Shown here one piece after another: positions 51,246 through 60,717 of a stretch of DNA of 64,000 bases. Position 1 is the first letter of the stretch, and each line of letters begins with the position of its first letter. The position numbers were made by a program, and so were the translations under genes. The stretch spans positions 42,699-106,698 of the forward strand of contig JAQUYQ010000001.1 of the NCBI GenBank assembly GCA_028691795.1, written 5' to 3'. This DNA comes from Herbinix sp. Its GTDB lineage: Bacteria; Bacillota; Clostridia; Lachnospirales; Lachnospiraceae. The notes under the pieces are model-generated. The model searched no databases. It saw nothing but the letters and a program-made list of their open reading frames with translations, and was not told the origin of the DNA.

Positions 51246-53021
51246 ATGAAATTCTTAGGTAATATAGATACAAGTAATAAAAGCTTATTGAGTACCATAT
51301 ATCATGATAGAGATGATGCTCTTGATATAGTGCTTAAAGACAATGATTCGAATAAGAAATATTTATATACTGTAGTTAAACCAAAAATGGAGATTTATAT
51401 AGTTAAACCTGAATTCAGAGATTATCAACATAATAAGATATATATCGAAACCGATAAATGTGATAAATATCTTCTTCAGTATAAAAACATGCCATTTGAT
51501 ATCCCGAAAATATTAGGTGGCGAATATTTAGATTTATTAGACGAGTTCAAAAGAACTAGAGATTTTTCTCTTCTTAAGACGTTTAATAAATCTCCTTATT
51601 TATTTGGAACTGATTATGATATCGAGAATTGGTATCGGGTTCAATGGAGATTAGAATACGAAAACATGAAACAGAAACGTTTAACAAGAGCGTTTCTAGA
51701 TATAGAAGTTGATGGTATTGATTTTGAAGGTGTACCAACAAGAGGTGTCTGCCCAATCAACGCCGTCACTCTAATAGACCAAGAAACAAATGTTTCTTAT
51801 ACCTTATTATTAGAGAATGATAAAAATCCACTAATAGAAGAATTTAAAAATAACCTTGATGATTTCGATAGAGAATTGCATGAATCTTTTGATAAGGTTT
51901 ATGGGTCTGATATTGAATATAGGATATCATTCTTTGAGGATGAAAGAGATTTAATAAAAACTCTTTGTAAGTTAATAAACACCATTAATAGAGACTTTCT
52001 TATGATATGGAATATCGCTTATGACCTTCCATATATAATTGAAAGATGTCGAGTTCTTGGGATGGAACCCGAAGAAGTGATCTCACATCCCGACTTTCAA
52101 ATTAAAGAGGCTTGGTTTAGAGAGGATAATTTCAATAAAACTATAGCAAGTAAATCTCACAAATATAAAATATCAACATATACAGTTTGGTTAGATCAAA
52201 TGTGGATGTATGCAGGATTAAGAAAAAGTCAAAGTGAGATTGCTTCTTATTCTTTAAACTATGTGGCTAATTTAGAACTCGGCGATAATAAGGTTGATTA
52301 TTCTGATGAAGCAGATATCAAAACTTTACCATATGTCAATTATCGGAAATTTGTTAAATATAATATAAAAGACGTTTTGTTACAGAAAGGATTGGACGTT
52401 CGTACAGAAGATTTGGACAATCTATTCTCAAGAAGTTATATTAACTCGACGGATTATGCCAATATATTTAAACAAACCGTCTTCTTAAAACATCGTATAA
52501 CTGAAGAATTTTTAAGACAAGATGTTGTACCCGGTAATAATGTAAATATCTATAGAAACAAAAATACTGATTTATTAATACCAATGAACGATGATGAGGA
52601 TGATGACGGCGAAACAAAATTTGCTGGAGCTTTTGTGGCAGATCCATTATTGAATAACCCCAATGGGATTAAGATAATGGGAACCAATAGCAAATTTATA
52701 TATAAGTTTGTAGTTGACTACGACTTCTCTTCGATGTATCCCAATATCATCGTATCTCATAATATGTCTCCTCATACTATGTATGGGAAGGTATTTATTG
52801 ATAGAGTGATTGATACAAAATATAATCAGTATGACATCGAGCACAAGGTCTATGATGCAGGAAAAGAATTTATTGACAATTATACTTCTGAAGACCCAAT
52901 CGCATTTGGGGCAAAATGGATGAATCTTCCATCAACAGAAGAATTGGCCAATAAACTCAAAAACAAACACATGGATAAAACAACATTAAATATTTTTATG
53001 GGGGATATTTATAATGGCTAA
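51246..53021 (+). CDS. Family B DNA polymerase, N-terminal half (exonuclease plus motif A)
   Basis: 591 aa. Proofreading exonuclease motifs are intact: Exo I AFLDIEVDG (D152, E154), Exo II WNIAYDLPY (N256, D260), Exo III YNIKDVLL (Y372, D376). Polymerase motif A, DYDFSSMYPNII, follows at residues 491-502 (catalytic D493 in the D-x-x-S-x-YP context). The protein then ends after about 90 more residues, before motif B (KxxxNSxYG) and motif C (YxDTD), and no frame in this window carries those. So the enzyme is encoded in at least two genes, or the rest lies outside. TTTAGGAGGTG precedes ATG. The stop overlaps the next ATG by 8 nt. Confidence 0.85.
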   Translation: MKFLGNIDTSNKSLLSTIYHDRDDALDIVLKDNDSNKKYLYTVVKPKMEIYIVKPEFRDYQHNKIYIETDKCDKYLLQYKNMPFDIPKILGGEYLDLLDEFKRTRDFSLLKTFNKSPYLFGTDYDIENWYRVQWRLEYENMKQKRLTRAFLDIEVDGIDFEGVPTRGVCPINAVTLIDQETNVSYTLLLENDKNPLIEEFKNNLDDFDRELHESFDKVYGSDIEYRISFFEDERDLIKTLCKLINTINRDFLMIWNIAYDLPYIIERCRVLGMEPEEVISHPDFQIKEAWFREDNFNKTIASKSHKYKISTYTVWLDQMWMYAGLRKSQSEIASYSLNYVANLELGDNKVDYSDEADIKTLPYVNYRKFVKYNIKDVLLQKGLDVRTEDLDNLFSRSYINSTDYANIFKQTVFLKHRITEEFLRQDVVPGNNVNIYRNKNTDLLIPMNDDEDDDGETKFAGAFVADPLLNNPNGIKIMGTNSKFIYKFVVDYDFSSMYPNIIVSHNMSPHTMYGKVFIDRVIDTKYNQYDIEHKVYDAGKEFIDNYTSEDPIAFGAKWMNLPSTEELANKLKNKHMDKTTLNIFMGDIYNG

Positions 53022-53646
53022 AAAAGAAATCAGTAAAGAAACTCAAGATTTTTTAACTCTAAAGGAGTATTGCGATCACATCAAAAGATATTGTGATGAA
53101 TTTGTTGTTGTGGGGAATCTTTTCATTGATTCATCAGAAAACAAGAATCCGGTATCGTTTTCAATGGTTAAAAATCAATTATCCAGATATAATGGTTTCG
53201 AGTTCATGTCAAAGACAATTGATAAGATTAAGAAGACTAAAATAAACTACATTGAGCTCGATAAGACCGAAATAAAAATCGGAGTTGAAGATGAAACTTT
53301 TACTTTTGTAAAAGTCATGATGAATAAACCGACTATAGACAAATTCGAAATAATTAAATTTGTCCAAGCTAATATGACTCCTTTTGTTGAACTAACATCG
53401 GATCAGATGGCAGTTCTTTCTTCAAATGAAGAATTTATTGCTGTGGAATTTGATGGAGTAAATACTCGATTAACAAAAGGATTGTTTCTTTCGTGGAGAC
53501 AATCTAAGGATAAAGCCGACAAACTCAGCTTTACGATCATAAGACTTGATGATAACTTTTCTTATCTCGTGTTAAGAGGCGAGAGTTTCGATAGCTCTAT
53601 TTACAATTTTCATATTTATAAAGTCGCTAATATCGAATTAGTTTAA
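53014..53646 (+). CDS. Hypothetical protein, 210 aa; possible sliding clamp
   Basis: Start overlaps the polymerase stop by 8 nt, so the two are translationally coupled. Length is that of a phage clamp (T4 gp45 is 228 aa), and the opening ISKETQDFLTLKEYC recalls gp45 LSKDTTALLKNFA. The alternation of strands and one or two helices, ending in a hydrophobic strand, is also compatible. There is no decisive motif in this family, so the idea rests on size, context and a short N-terminal resemblance. Otherwise an unrecognised protein. Confidence 0.7.
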   Translation: MAKKEISKETQDFLTLKEYCDHIKRYCDEFVVVGNLFIDSSENKNPVSFSMVKNQLSRYNGFEFMSKTIDKIKKTKINYIELDKTEIKIGVEDETFTFVKVMMNKPTIDKFEIIKFVQANMTPFVELTSDQMAVLSSNEEFIAVEFDGVNTRLTKGLFLSWRQSKDKADKLSFTIIRLDDNFSYLVLRGESFDSSIYNFHIYKVANIELV

Positions 53647-53651
53647 CAATA

Positions 53652-53692
53652 AATAAAGGAGAGAGGGATTAACCTCTCTCCTTTATTTTTTT
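53652..53692 (+). terminator. Rho-independent terminator
   Basis: 15-bp perfect stem (53652-53666 / 53673-53687) followed by a T-run; ends the polymerase operon. Confidence 0.88.
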
Positions 53693-53755
53693 GGTATATT
53701 TTATATAGTCAAACAGTCTCATAAGAAAATTGATTTAAAGGAAGTGACTTTAAAT

Positions 53756-56029
53756 ATGGCTAAAAAGGATCTTAAAAAGAGCGTTAGTAAAAAAGAAATC
53801 GAAGGAACTCAAGATATTAACACGCTCTTTAATGATTTGCTAACTAAAATTACAAAGTCAACCAACGTACCAGTTAATGATAAAAATCTTGATCATTTGG
53901 TTAGAAGTGTTGATGAGATTGTATCTAGCGAACTTGATAGTCTTGAACAATATGGTGGACAGGATATCTCTAAATTTTTCAATGAGTTATTTAGAGATAC
54001 TCGCGTTCCTGTCATAGGCGGTTCAACTAATATACTCGATTTAGATGAATCGGCGATGAAAACTTTCATTAATAATAACTATAAATCTAAATACCTTCTA
54101 TATCAAGATTTAAAAAATATTAGTGAAAAATTATTTGAACTTGATGAGGCTATATTAACTACTCGCGATTCTATTGTTACATCAGATGATATGGATTCAG
54201 CTATATCGAGAACTCTGTCTTTTGAAAACCACAATGACGAAGATGTCGGAACTTATATTTCCGAGATAGAGAAACTCGAAAAGAAGTATAATCTCATGAG
54301 TAAGATTAAAAACCATATCGTCACAAAGACGTTGATATATGGAAAATATTACGCATATACTATTCCATATACCAAAATGATTGAAGATTATGTAAACCGT
54401 ATCTCTAGAGACACGAATGGTAGAGTTTTTGATATTACTAGAGAATCTGCTGGGGTTAAGGAAGCTTTGAGTTCGGATTACTTCAAAAGTGGTCGTGGTA
54501 ATAAAAAGGAGTTTGAAGCCGTTCTTGGTAACGTAAAAATTTCTAATTCTCCAATTCCATTACCTTGTGTTTTGGAGAATCTTGATGTTGATATGTTTAT
54601 GGAAACTATTATCGAAAGTAATTTTGATAACGACTCGGAAGAGTTCAAAGCTCTTCGTGATAAGAGTATAAAAAATTCAGATAAAAGTTTTAAAGCTAAA
54701 AAGCAACCAAAACAACCCGAAAACTTCTATGCTGAATTAATAGGAATTGATTCTGATTTTAAACTTAAAAATAAGGGTATCGAGGAACTCTATATTGAAT
54801 TAGTCGAGCCTCTTAAAATAGTACCTCTTAAAATCATGAATAAAATAATAGGCTATTACTATATCTATAGCAAGGATTTTAATATAAGTAATCTGGCAAC
54901 CAATTCACGAACAAGTGTATTGACAAGCACTATTTATAATAGAGTTGGAGATAGTGAAGATATCGTCACTAAACTCTCCGACGTTATTGTTAAAAATCTC
55001 AATAAACCCTTTATTGAAAATAACGAGGGGTTTAAAGATATCATAGCATCTGCTCTAAGATACTATGATATTAAAAATAGACAAGTAACTATTCAGTTCA
55101 TTCCGCCTGAATATATTACTGAGTTTAAAGTAAATCTCGATGAAGAGGATGAAGGAACTTCTGTTCTTTTGAAATCGTTATTCTATGCCAAATTATATCT
55201 TTCTATACTGATCTTTAAGATTATTGCAATACTGACTCGTTCAAATGATACAAGAGTGTATTATGTTAAACAGTCACCTGCTGAGAAAGATGTTACTAAT
55301 AAAGTCAATGAGACTATCCGTTCTACTAAAGAAAAGCAAGTAAACTTCTTAGATATAATGAATTCAAATTCAATGCTATCTAAAGTTGGTGCTATGAGAG
55401 ATATGTATATCCCCACTGGTGCCTCTGGGGATAAGTCATTGGATATTGATATTATATCCGGACAAGATATTCAGCTTAATACAGATCTAATGGAAATGCT
55501 TCGCACTAATATGATTAGTGCAACCGGTGTTCCTTCTGTAATTATGAACTATGTTAATGAAGCAGACTATGCTAAAACTTTAGTTATGGCTAATACAAAA
55601 TTCTTAGGAAGAGTTATTAGCCTACAATTGGATTTTAATCCTTCAATAACTGAATTCTATAAGAAGATAATAAGGTTTTCTAATATACTACAGAATAATA
55701 ATGAAACAAAAAACTCTTTAATCGAGTCCTTTGAGTATACACTCACGAAACCAAAAAGTCTTAATAATAATAACTTAGGGGATTTGATTAATAACACTGA
55801 ATCTGTCATTACATTTATTACAAAGATAGCAATGGGTGACAACGCAGAACCGGGCCCAATGGATAATAAAATAAGAGATATAGCTTTAAGAGAGCTTGCA
55901 AAGGTATATTTGCCAATGTTACCTTGGGATGATACTATGGAGATTATCAAAAAGGCTACAATTGAAGCAACTAAAAAAGAAATTGAGAAAGCAGCAACAT
56001 CTACTGCTGATAATCAAGAAAACTATTAA
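53756..56029 (+). CDS. Portal protein
   Basis: 757 aa. ATG 53756 lies after AAAGGAAG; a GTG 12 nt earlier is also in frame. The order of features is that of myovirus portal proteins: helical N-terminus, a strand-rich wing region (residues about 190-390) with KNHIVTKTLIYGKYYAYTIPY and ELVEPLKIVPLKIMNKIIGYYYIY, then IQFIPPEYITEF, the long stem helices (SLFYAKLYLSILIFKIIAILTRS), a crown-type segment with the conserved TGVPSVIMNY, and a helical C-terminus. The dodecameric portal is the DNA gate of the capsid and docks the terminase encoded at 61528. It is on the plus strand, whereas tail and terminase genes are on the minus strand. Confidence 0.8.
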   Translation: MAKKDLKKSVSKKEIEGTQDINTLFNDLLTKITKSTNVPVNDKNLDHLVRSVDEIVSSELDSLEQYGGQDISKFFNELFRDTRVPVIGGSTNILDLDESAMKTFINNNYKSKYLLYQDLKNISEKLFELDEAILTTRDSIVTSDDMDSAISRTLSFENHNDEDVGTYISEIEKLEKKYNLMSKIKNHIVTKTLIYGKYYAYTIPYTKMIEDYVNRISRDTNGRVFDITRESAGVKEALSSDYFKSGRGNKKEFEAVLGNVKISNSPIPLPCVLENLDVDMFMETIIESNFDNDSEEFKALRDKSIKNSDKSFKAKKQPKQPENFYAELIGIDSDFKLKNKGIEELYIELVEPLKIVPLKIMNKIIGYYYIYSKDFNISNLATNSRTSVLTSTIYNRVGDSEDIVTKLSDVIVKNLNKPFIENNEGFKDIIASALRYYDIKNRQVTIQFIPPEYITEFKVNLDEEDEGTSVLLKSLFYAKLYLSILIFKIIAILTRSNDTRVYYVKQSPAEKDVTNKVNETIRSTKEKQVNFLDIMNSNSMLSKVGAMRDMYIPTGASGDKSLDIDIISGQDIQLNTDLMEMLRTNMISATGVPSVIMNYVNEADYAKTLVMANTKFLGRVISLQLDFNPSITEFYKKIIRFSNILQNNNETKNSLIESFEYTLTKPKSLNNNNLGDLINNTESVITFITKIAMGDNAEPGPMDNKIRDIALRELAKVYLPMLPWDDTMEIIKKATIEATKKEIEKAATSTADNQENY

Positions 56030-56036
56030 TACATAA

Positions 56037-56073
56037 AAATACACCTATAGGATTAAATCCTATAGGTGTATTT
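56037..56073. terminator. Bidirectional terminator between portal and tail tube genes
   Basis: Perfect 16-bp inverted repeat (56037-56052 / 56058-56073) between convergent stops at 56029 and 56085. Confidence 0.85.
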
Positions 56074-56084
56074 AATGTCAAATA

Positions 56085-56888
56085 TTACTGCCAGTCAGTA
56101 ATGGTGTCAACAGGCATTGCATTGATGGTATCAGCAGTATAACCAGAAGTCATAGACTTATAGTCACGCAGAATCTGATTCTTCTCAAGAAGCAGTTTAG
56201 CCATTTCGTTAATCTGAATGGATTCATACTTGGTCGTGGTGAATTCGATATCGATCTGAGCAATGGGATGCTGACCACTTTCGTAGTCAAGGTGATCCAT
56301 ACGAACGCCCTTGGGAACCATGTTACAAAGCAGCGTCGCATACTCGATCTTTTTACCGGTGGAATCAGTCAACACATAGATAGCCTCAGCAGTCTGATTA
56401 GACTGAGAAGGAACAATGGTATCATCGATTTCCATGGCACCGTTGTAGTGAGTCAGACCAGTCAACTGGTCAGAAATACCGTTAAGCCACTCAGCAACAT
56501 AGTCACGAAGCGGAGAACCGGAATACTCATATGTCGAAATGGTAATTGCCGTGGTATCGTCTTTCAGCACCGTAGGAATTTCGAACTGAGCACCGGCGTA
56601 ACCACCAGTGATGGTTTCGAAATCCATGGTCTTATTACCGAGACCGTCGATCTTTGTATTACCATATTCAAGAATATGCTTAAACTTCTTAGTCTTTTCA
56701 GGAAGGTTAACTTCCATAAAGACGGGCATCTTCGTAAAGAAGATTCGACCGTAGCCACCCTTAAACGGATCATACTGTTCAAGAGCGCCATTCTTAACGT
56801 TAAGACCACCAAGGAAAGACGAATACTGGGTAAGGTCTTTCTGGTGAGACTTAATATTATCTTGTAAAGTCTTTACTCTATCAGCCAT
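56085..56888 (-). CDS. Tail tube protein
   Basis: 267 aa. GGYGRIFFTKMPVFMEVNLPEKTKKFKHI near residues 44-72, then strands around VLKDDTTAITISTYEYSGSPLRDYVAEW, and a late strand pair with HPIAQIDIEFTTTKYESI are the pattern of long-tube proteins of contractile phages and PBSX-like particles. It stacks as hexameric rings inside the sheath. It is directly downstream of the sheath gene (28 nt gap), the normal order of a contractile-tail cassette. Codons are strongly GC-ending, as expected for a protein made in many copies. GGAGG precedes ATG. Confidence 0.8.
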   Translation of the reverse strand: MADRVKTLQDNIKSHQKDLTQYSSFLGGLNVKNGALEQYDPFKGGYGRIFFTKMPVFMEVNLPEKTKKFKHILEYGNTKIDGLGNKTMDFETITGGYAGAQFEIPTVLKDDTTAITISTYEYSGSPLRDYVAEWLNGISDQLTGLTHYNGAMEIDDTIVPSQSNQTAEAIYVLTDSTGKKIEYATLLCNMVPKGVRMDHLDYESGQHPIAQIDIEFTTTKYESIQINEMAKLLLEKNQILRDYKSMTSGYTADTINAMPVDTITDWQ

Positions 56889-56916
56889 GATTTATTTCCT
56901 CCTTTACTTAAATTTT

Positions 56917-58785
56917 TTATACGCGTTTGTTGATATCAATTTCGATAATGCCACGCTTAGCAATCGTACGGAAGGTAACACCGAGATAGCAATGGAGAAT
57001 CGAACGTTCCTCTTCCCAAGGATTCATCTCAAAGGAAATCGTGAAATCACGAACCTTGGTGCCCTTGTAGTTGGCAAACATTCTGTTACCCATTTCGGTA
57101 AACTTCTGACGGTCTTCAGCTTCAGCAAAAGAGTACAGCTTGGACTGCACAGCAGTTTCAAGCATTCTCTTCATCTCGAGAACAACGAGGACGTTGCTAA
57201 TTTCGGACAGGTCAGACCAGACATTCTGGGAAGTACCCTGAGCACCCTTAGCAAAAACATTCTCGTCGAGAGTCTCGTAGTAGTTAATGCGATTATTGTA
57301 GAGATACTCCTTGAGCTCCAGATCATCAGCGTCGACACTCGGGAGCAGAGTATTCTTAATATGGCCCGTGATTCGTGCGAAGTCCTTACCGACAAAAGGA
57401 GTGTTATTACCAAACGAATCAATATGCGAAGCAATATTGCTTGCAAAATGATAAGTAGTGGTCATAGGAACAATCTTTCCAGTATAGGGATCACGAATCT
57501 TATAATGCTGACAAGTTTTCTCGAAGAGGAAGTCGCCCTTCGTCTTCATAGTGTCAGACCAGTTTTTGGCTTCAGTAGCCGTTGTGATGATACCAGCATC
57601 GATAGACCCAAAGGCATCGCTACGAGTCGCAATAAGCGAAATAATAGCATCCTTAACATCACCGGGATAGTTGGCATCGAGAATGAACTCAGCGGGAGTA
57701 GCCCGCTTAGAAAGAATCCGAGGATCGGTTTTACCTTCATAAGCCTTAGTATATGCAGTCTCAATAGCAGTAGAACGGGCCACGCTATCACTGAGATTGT
57801 CAAATATACCATTGCTACCACCAAGGAGAGAATGGGCTTCAGCAAGACCAATATCAATGGGCTTAGCAGAAGTAGCACCAGCTTCGGTTTCAACTTTGTA
57901 AACAACATTACCACCGCTGGTCATGTTCTGGAAAAGATCAAACTTATCATAACCAACAGCATCTTCACCGACAACAGCGGCATAGTGGTTATACACACTA
58001 GTCAGGCTGCCAGTGTTGATGATGGCATTGATTTTCGAGCTTCCGCTTTCAGGGTCATTGACCAGATCCTGGATAAACAGCGAGTTATTGCTATAAACGG
58101 CATCAATGTCAAGAGAACCAGTGAAAGTCTCTGCGAGAGTAAGAGACGATTCACTATTATAAACTTCAAGACGATAGTTTACATAGCCATTTTCATCATT
58201 ACTTGCCAGAGAGGGAGTGAAACGAACACGGAATTTATCACCATAAGTACCACGACCCTGGCACATAAAACCGATGATGGGATATTTAATAAACCCATCA
58301 ATGTCGGGATCTTCGTTGGCAGAAGCAAGTGCTGCCATTTTAGTTTTGAAATCATCCTCGCTGCTTACAGAAGCAGCAGAAGCCTTTTCGAACATGACAG
58401 TGGTGGGGACCATCGGATTTTCACCGTCGGCTGGTGTACCGGGCTTCACTTTAGCAAGAATGACAATGTTGGAATAAGTAGCATCGGGCGGCATAATTCT
58501 CATGCACCAAACTTTGGTATTGGTTTGCGAGAGAATAGCAACAGGCATATAACCCGGCTGACCATATTTCTCATAATTCGGCTGACCGAATTCAGCAATA
58601 TAGTCCGATTTACTAGCCATAGAAATAATCTGACCGTCGCGTCCCTTGGGAGACATAAAAACGCTAATAAATCTAACGCCTTCATCCGCCGCTGCGGTTT
58701 CTTCGGTGAAAAGTGTATTATCGTTTATATATGTCTCAATATGGGGATGTAAATACGTCGGTATAATCTGAGACGACCTAGGCAT
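56917..58785 (-). CDS. Tail sheath protein
   Basis: 622 aa, close to other large-phage sheath proteins. Recognisable sheath features are an N-terminal TAAADEGVRFISVFMSPKGRDG region, GIITTATEAKNWSDTMKTKGDFLFE and a C-terminal block containing the handshake-like strands (RDFTISFEMNPWEEERSILHC and GVTFRTIAKRGIIEIDINKRV). The sheath contracts to drive the tube through the envelope. Strong GC-ending codon bias matches the tail tube gene. It is transcribed first in this pair, with ribosome site AGGAGGAAAT. A long open frame on the opposite strand is a shadow of its codon bias. Confidence 0.85.
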   Translation of the reverse strand: MPRSSQIIPTYLHPHIETYINDNTLFTEETAAADEGVRFISVFMSPKGRDGQIISMASKSDYIAEFGQPNYEKYGQPGYMPVAILSQTNTKVWCMRIMPPDATYSNIVILAKVKPGTPADGENPMVPTTVMFEKASAASVSSEDDFKTKMAALASANEDPDIDGFIKYPIIGFMCQGRGTYGDKFRVRFTPSLASNDENGYVNYRLEVYNSESSLTLAETFTGSLDIDAVYSNNSLFIQDLVNDPESGSSKINAIINTGSLTSVYNHYAAVVGEDAVGYDKFDLFQNMTSGGNVVYKVETEAGATSAKPIDIGLAEAHSLLGGSNGIFDNLSDSVARSTAIETAYTKAYEGKTDPRILSKRATPAEFILDANYPGDVKDAIISLIATRSDAFGSIDAGIITTATEAKNWSDTMKTKGDFLFEKTCQHYKIRDPYTGKIVPMTTTYHFASNIASHIDSFGNNTPFVGKDFARITGHIKNTLLPSVDADDLELKEYLYNNRINYYETLDENVFAKGAQGTSQNVWSDLSEISNVLVVLEMKRMLETAVQSKLYSFAEAEDRQKFTEMGNRMFANYKGTKVRDFTISFEMNPWEEERSILHCYLGVTFRTIAKRGIIEIDINKRV

Positions 58786-58849
58786 AATTAATTTCCTCCT
58801 TATTTAAGTATTTTAATTTATTGTTTCATTTGGTCGAGCTTTGTGGTAG

Positions 58850-59554
58850 TTACATTTTAATGGTTTTCTCTATCGGAGAATCCGATTCTTCTTTTTTATA
58901 TTTATTGATATTGAGAGATGATATAATCATAGCATCCATATCTTCAAATGTCAGTGCAGCAAACGTGGAGTTCTGAGCACAGATATCTCTAATAGATGCC
59001 ATTGTATAATCATATTGACTAATGGTTGGATCTTTGGCAATCATCTCAGCAAATTTAAACTGAGGATCGTTCTTATATCTACAAACCTCGGCTATAATTA
59101 TTTCTAATATAGTAGAAGAGGTTCCTAAATCGATTGAATTTAACGACAGGTTTTTTAACCAGACTTTTAGAATATCGTTATATTTTAAAAATCTTGGCAT
59201 CTTACCACTAAAAATCATATTTATAAATATTTCCACATTAGATGAATCTTGTCTTATATTTACATCCGTGAAAATATCATTTTTAAAAAAGGTGGCAATA
59301 ACATATTTTTCATTATCAATTGTTTTTTCATTAATCTCATGGGGATAGATTGTTATCATGGTTGGAAGATTGAGCACTTCTTTAATTTTGTCATCAAGAA
59401 GAACGTCAACCAAACCAAATAACTCTATCCTCTCCCCATACAAGGTAGCGAGATTTCTCTCTATGTAATGGTATGGGATCATCACATCTAATTTATTTCC
59501 GGTAAATATGATATGATCTACCGTAGGTCTCATTAGATTAGAAATCAAATCCAT
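58850..59554 (-). CDS. Hypothetical protein, 234 aa
   Basis: Not recognised. The AGGAGG site is only 3 nt from ATG 59554, so a TTG at 59548 or the ATG at 59530 could be used instead. Mixed alpha/beta; the residues ending SLNIKYKKEESDSPIEKTIKM form a charged tail. Lies between the sheath and two orphans in the structural cluster, so a tail or neck assembly protein is plausible by context only. Confidence 0.7.
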   Translation of the reverse strand: MDLISNLMRPTVDHIIFTGNKLDVMIPYHYIERNLATLYGERIELFGLVDVLLDDKIKEVLNLPTMITIYPHEINEKTIDNEKYVIATFFKNDIFTDVNIRQDSSNVEIFINMIFSGKMPRFLKYNDILKVWLKNLSLNSIDLGTSSTILEIIIAEVCRYKNDPQFKFAEMIAKDPTISQYDYTMASIRDICAQNSTFAALTFEDMDAMIISSLNINKYKKEESDSPIEKTIKM

Positions 59555-59600
59555 CAACCTCCTTTATATTACAGAACTGTTGAAAAAATTAAAAACAAGG

Positions 59601-59641
59601 GAAGAAGAACGAAGGACTTAAACTGTCCTTCGTTCTTCTTC
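59601..59641 (-). terminator. Terminator on the minus strand
   Basis: Perfect 17-bp inverted repeat (59601-59617 / 59625-59641) downstream of the stop at 59671; on the minus strand a T-rich stretch follows. It isolates the terminase operon from the tail operon. Confidence 0.8.
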
Positions 59642-59670
59642 ATATATAAAAACTTTGGAGGCTGATGATA

Positions 59671-60717
59671 TCAATCCTTGCAGAATAACTCGAGTACGTT
59701 CTTGATTCCGTTGATGAAAACTTCTTTATCGTTATCATCAATAGTCCCATTGACCAAATCAAAAACATTGGTAAGGAACTGATTCAAAAACATACCATCA
59801 GTCATCCTATCAACAGAATCAATCTTCTTATAAGAATAATATCTGATGATAAGGAAAAGAATGAGATTGGGATACTTGTGATATTCTTCAGGAAGAAACT
59901 TATTCTCAAGATTCTCAAAAGCACTATTGAGAATATCCATTTTAATTCGAAGAAAATCTTTAATCTTCTCATATTTTTTATAGATATCGAGGGTCCGTGA
60001 ATCGCTATTATAATCCTTAATGGCATTCTGACGATTCAATGTAGAATACAGCTCTCTCAGCGGTTCAAGAGTAAAACTGTCATCAAAAGATTTCTTGAGC
60101 TTTGTATAAGCTTCAATCTTCTTTTCATCATTTTTAGCGGTAACATTTTCCAATGCCGAATCAATAGCTTTTTTGGTAAAATTGGTCACCGATCCATATT
60201 GCTTCATCATCATGTCGATTTCAAGGTTGGATTTTGCAACCTCTTCAGCGAATGCCGCCGTGAGACCTTCCATTTCCTTGATATAGTCATCGACACGCTT
60301 ACAGTGTTTAATGAAGTCCTTAAAGAAAACAAGCTGTTTCTGGGGATCTTCAATATCAACAATATTACTCACTTTAAAATCAATACTCTTGAGGAATTCA
60401 CTGTATTCCAACATACTGATTTTATCGAGCTCTTCAATTGTCTTGTTTGCAATAAAATGATCTATCTCGTCGAGAGTCTCTTCATCCTCAACCGATTCGA
60501 TAAGATCTTTTTTAGCTTTATCGATGTTATGCTGAATTTCTTCAAACTGTTGCTTGGTTGAAACCGCCTTGATGAAAGGACTATTTTGGAATTCCAAATT
60601 TTCGGGCATATCTTCCATCATTGGTTCCCGAGTTTCAGCAGTCGGTTGCACCTCCTGGATTTCAGTGTCCTCAACAGGAGTAAAGTCAACATCGATTATC
60701 TGGTCTTTTTGGTTCAT
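59671..60717 (-). CDS. Hypothetical acidic coiled-coil protein, 348 aa
   Basis: Not recognised. The first 45 residues are acidic and probably disordered (IIDVDFTPVEDTEIQEVQPT...). The remaining residues are helical with heptad-like charge patterns. Such a fold and position upstream of tail genes and downstream of terminase would suit a scaffold, head-completion or internal virion protein, but no family motif is seen. AGGTAAAAATTAATG gives a site, and the start overlaps the previous stop (TAATG), so translation is coupled to the upstream gene. Confidence 0.72.
   Translation of the reverse strand: MNQKDQIIDVDFTPVEDTEIQEVQPTAETREPMMEDMPENLEFQNSPFIKAVSTKQQFEEIQHNIDKAKKDLIESVEDEETLDEIDHFIANKTIEELDKISMLEYSEFLKSIDFKVSNIVDIEDPQKQLVFFKDFIKHCKRVDDYIKEMEGLTAAFAEEVAKSNLEIDMMMKQYGSVTNFTKKAIDSALENVTAKNDEKKIEAYTKLKKSFDDSFTLEPLRELYSTLNRQNAIKDYNSDSRTLDIYKKYEKIKDFLRIKMDILNSAFENLENKFLPEEYHKYPNLILFLIIRYYSYKKIDSVDRMTDGMFLNQFLTNVFDLVNGTIDDNDKEVFINGIKNVLELFCKD

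Noticed and set aside
56887-58752. A 621-codon open frame on the plus strand opposite the tail sheath gene
   Set aside because: It has no ribosome site and its sequence has no recognisable fold; strong GC-ending codon use in the sheath gene removes stops on the opposite strand.
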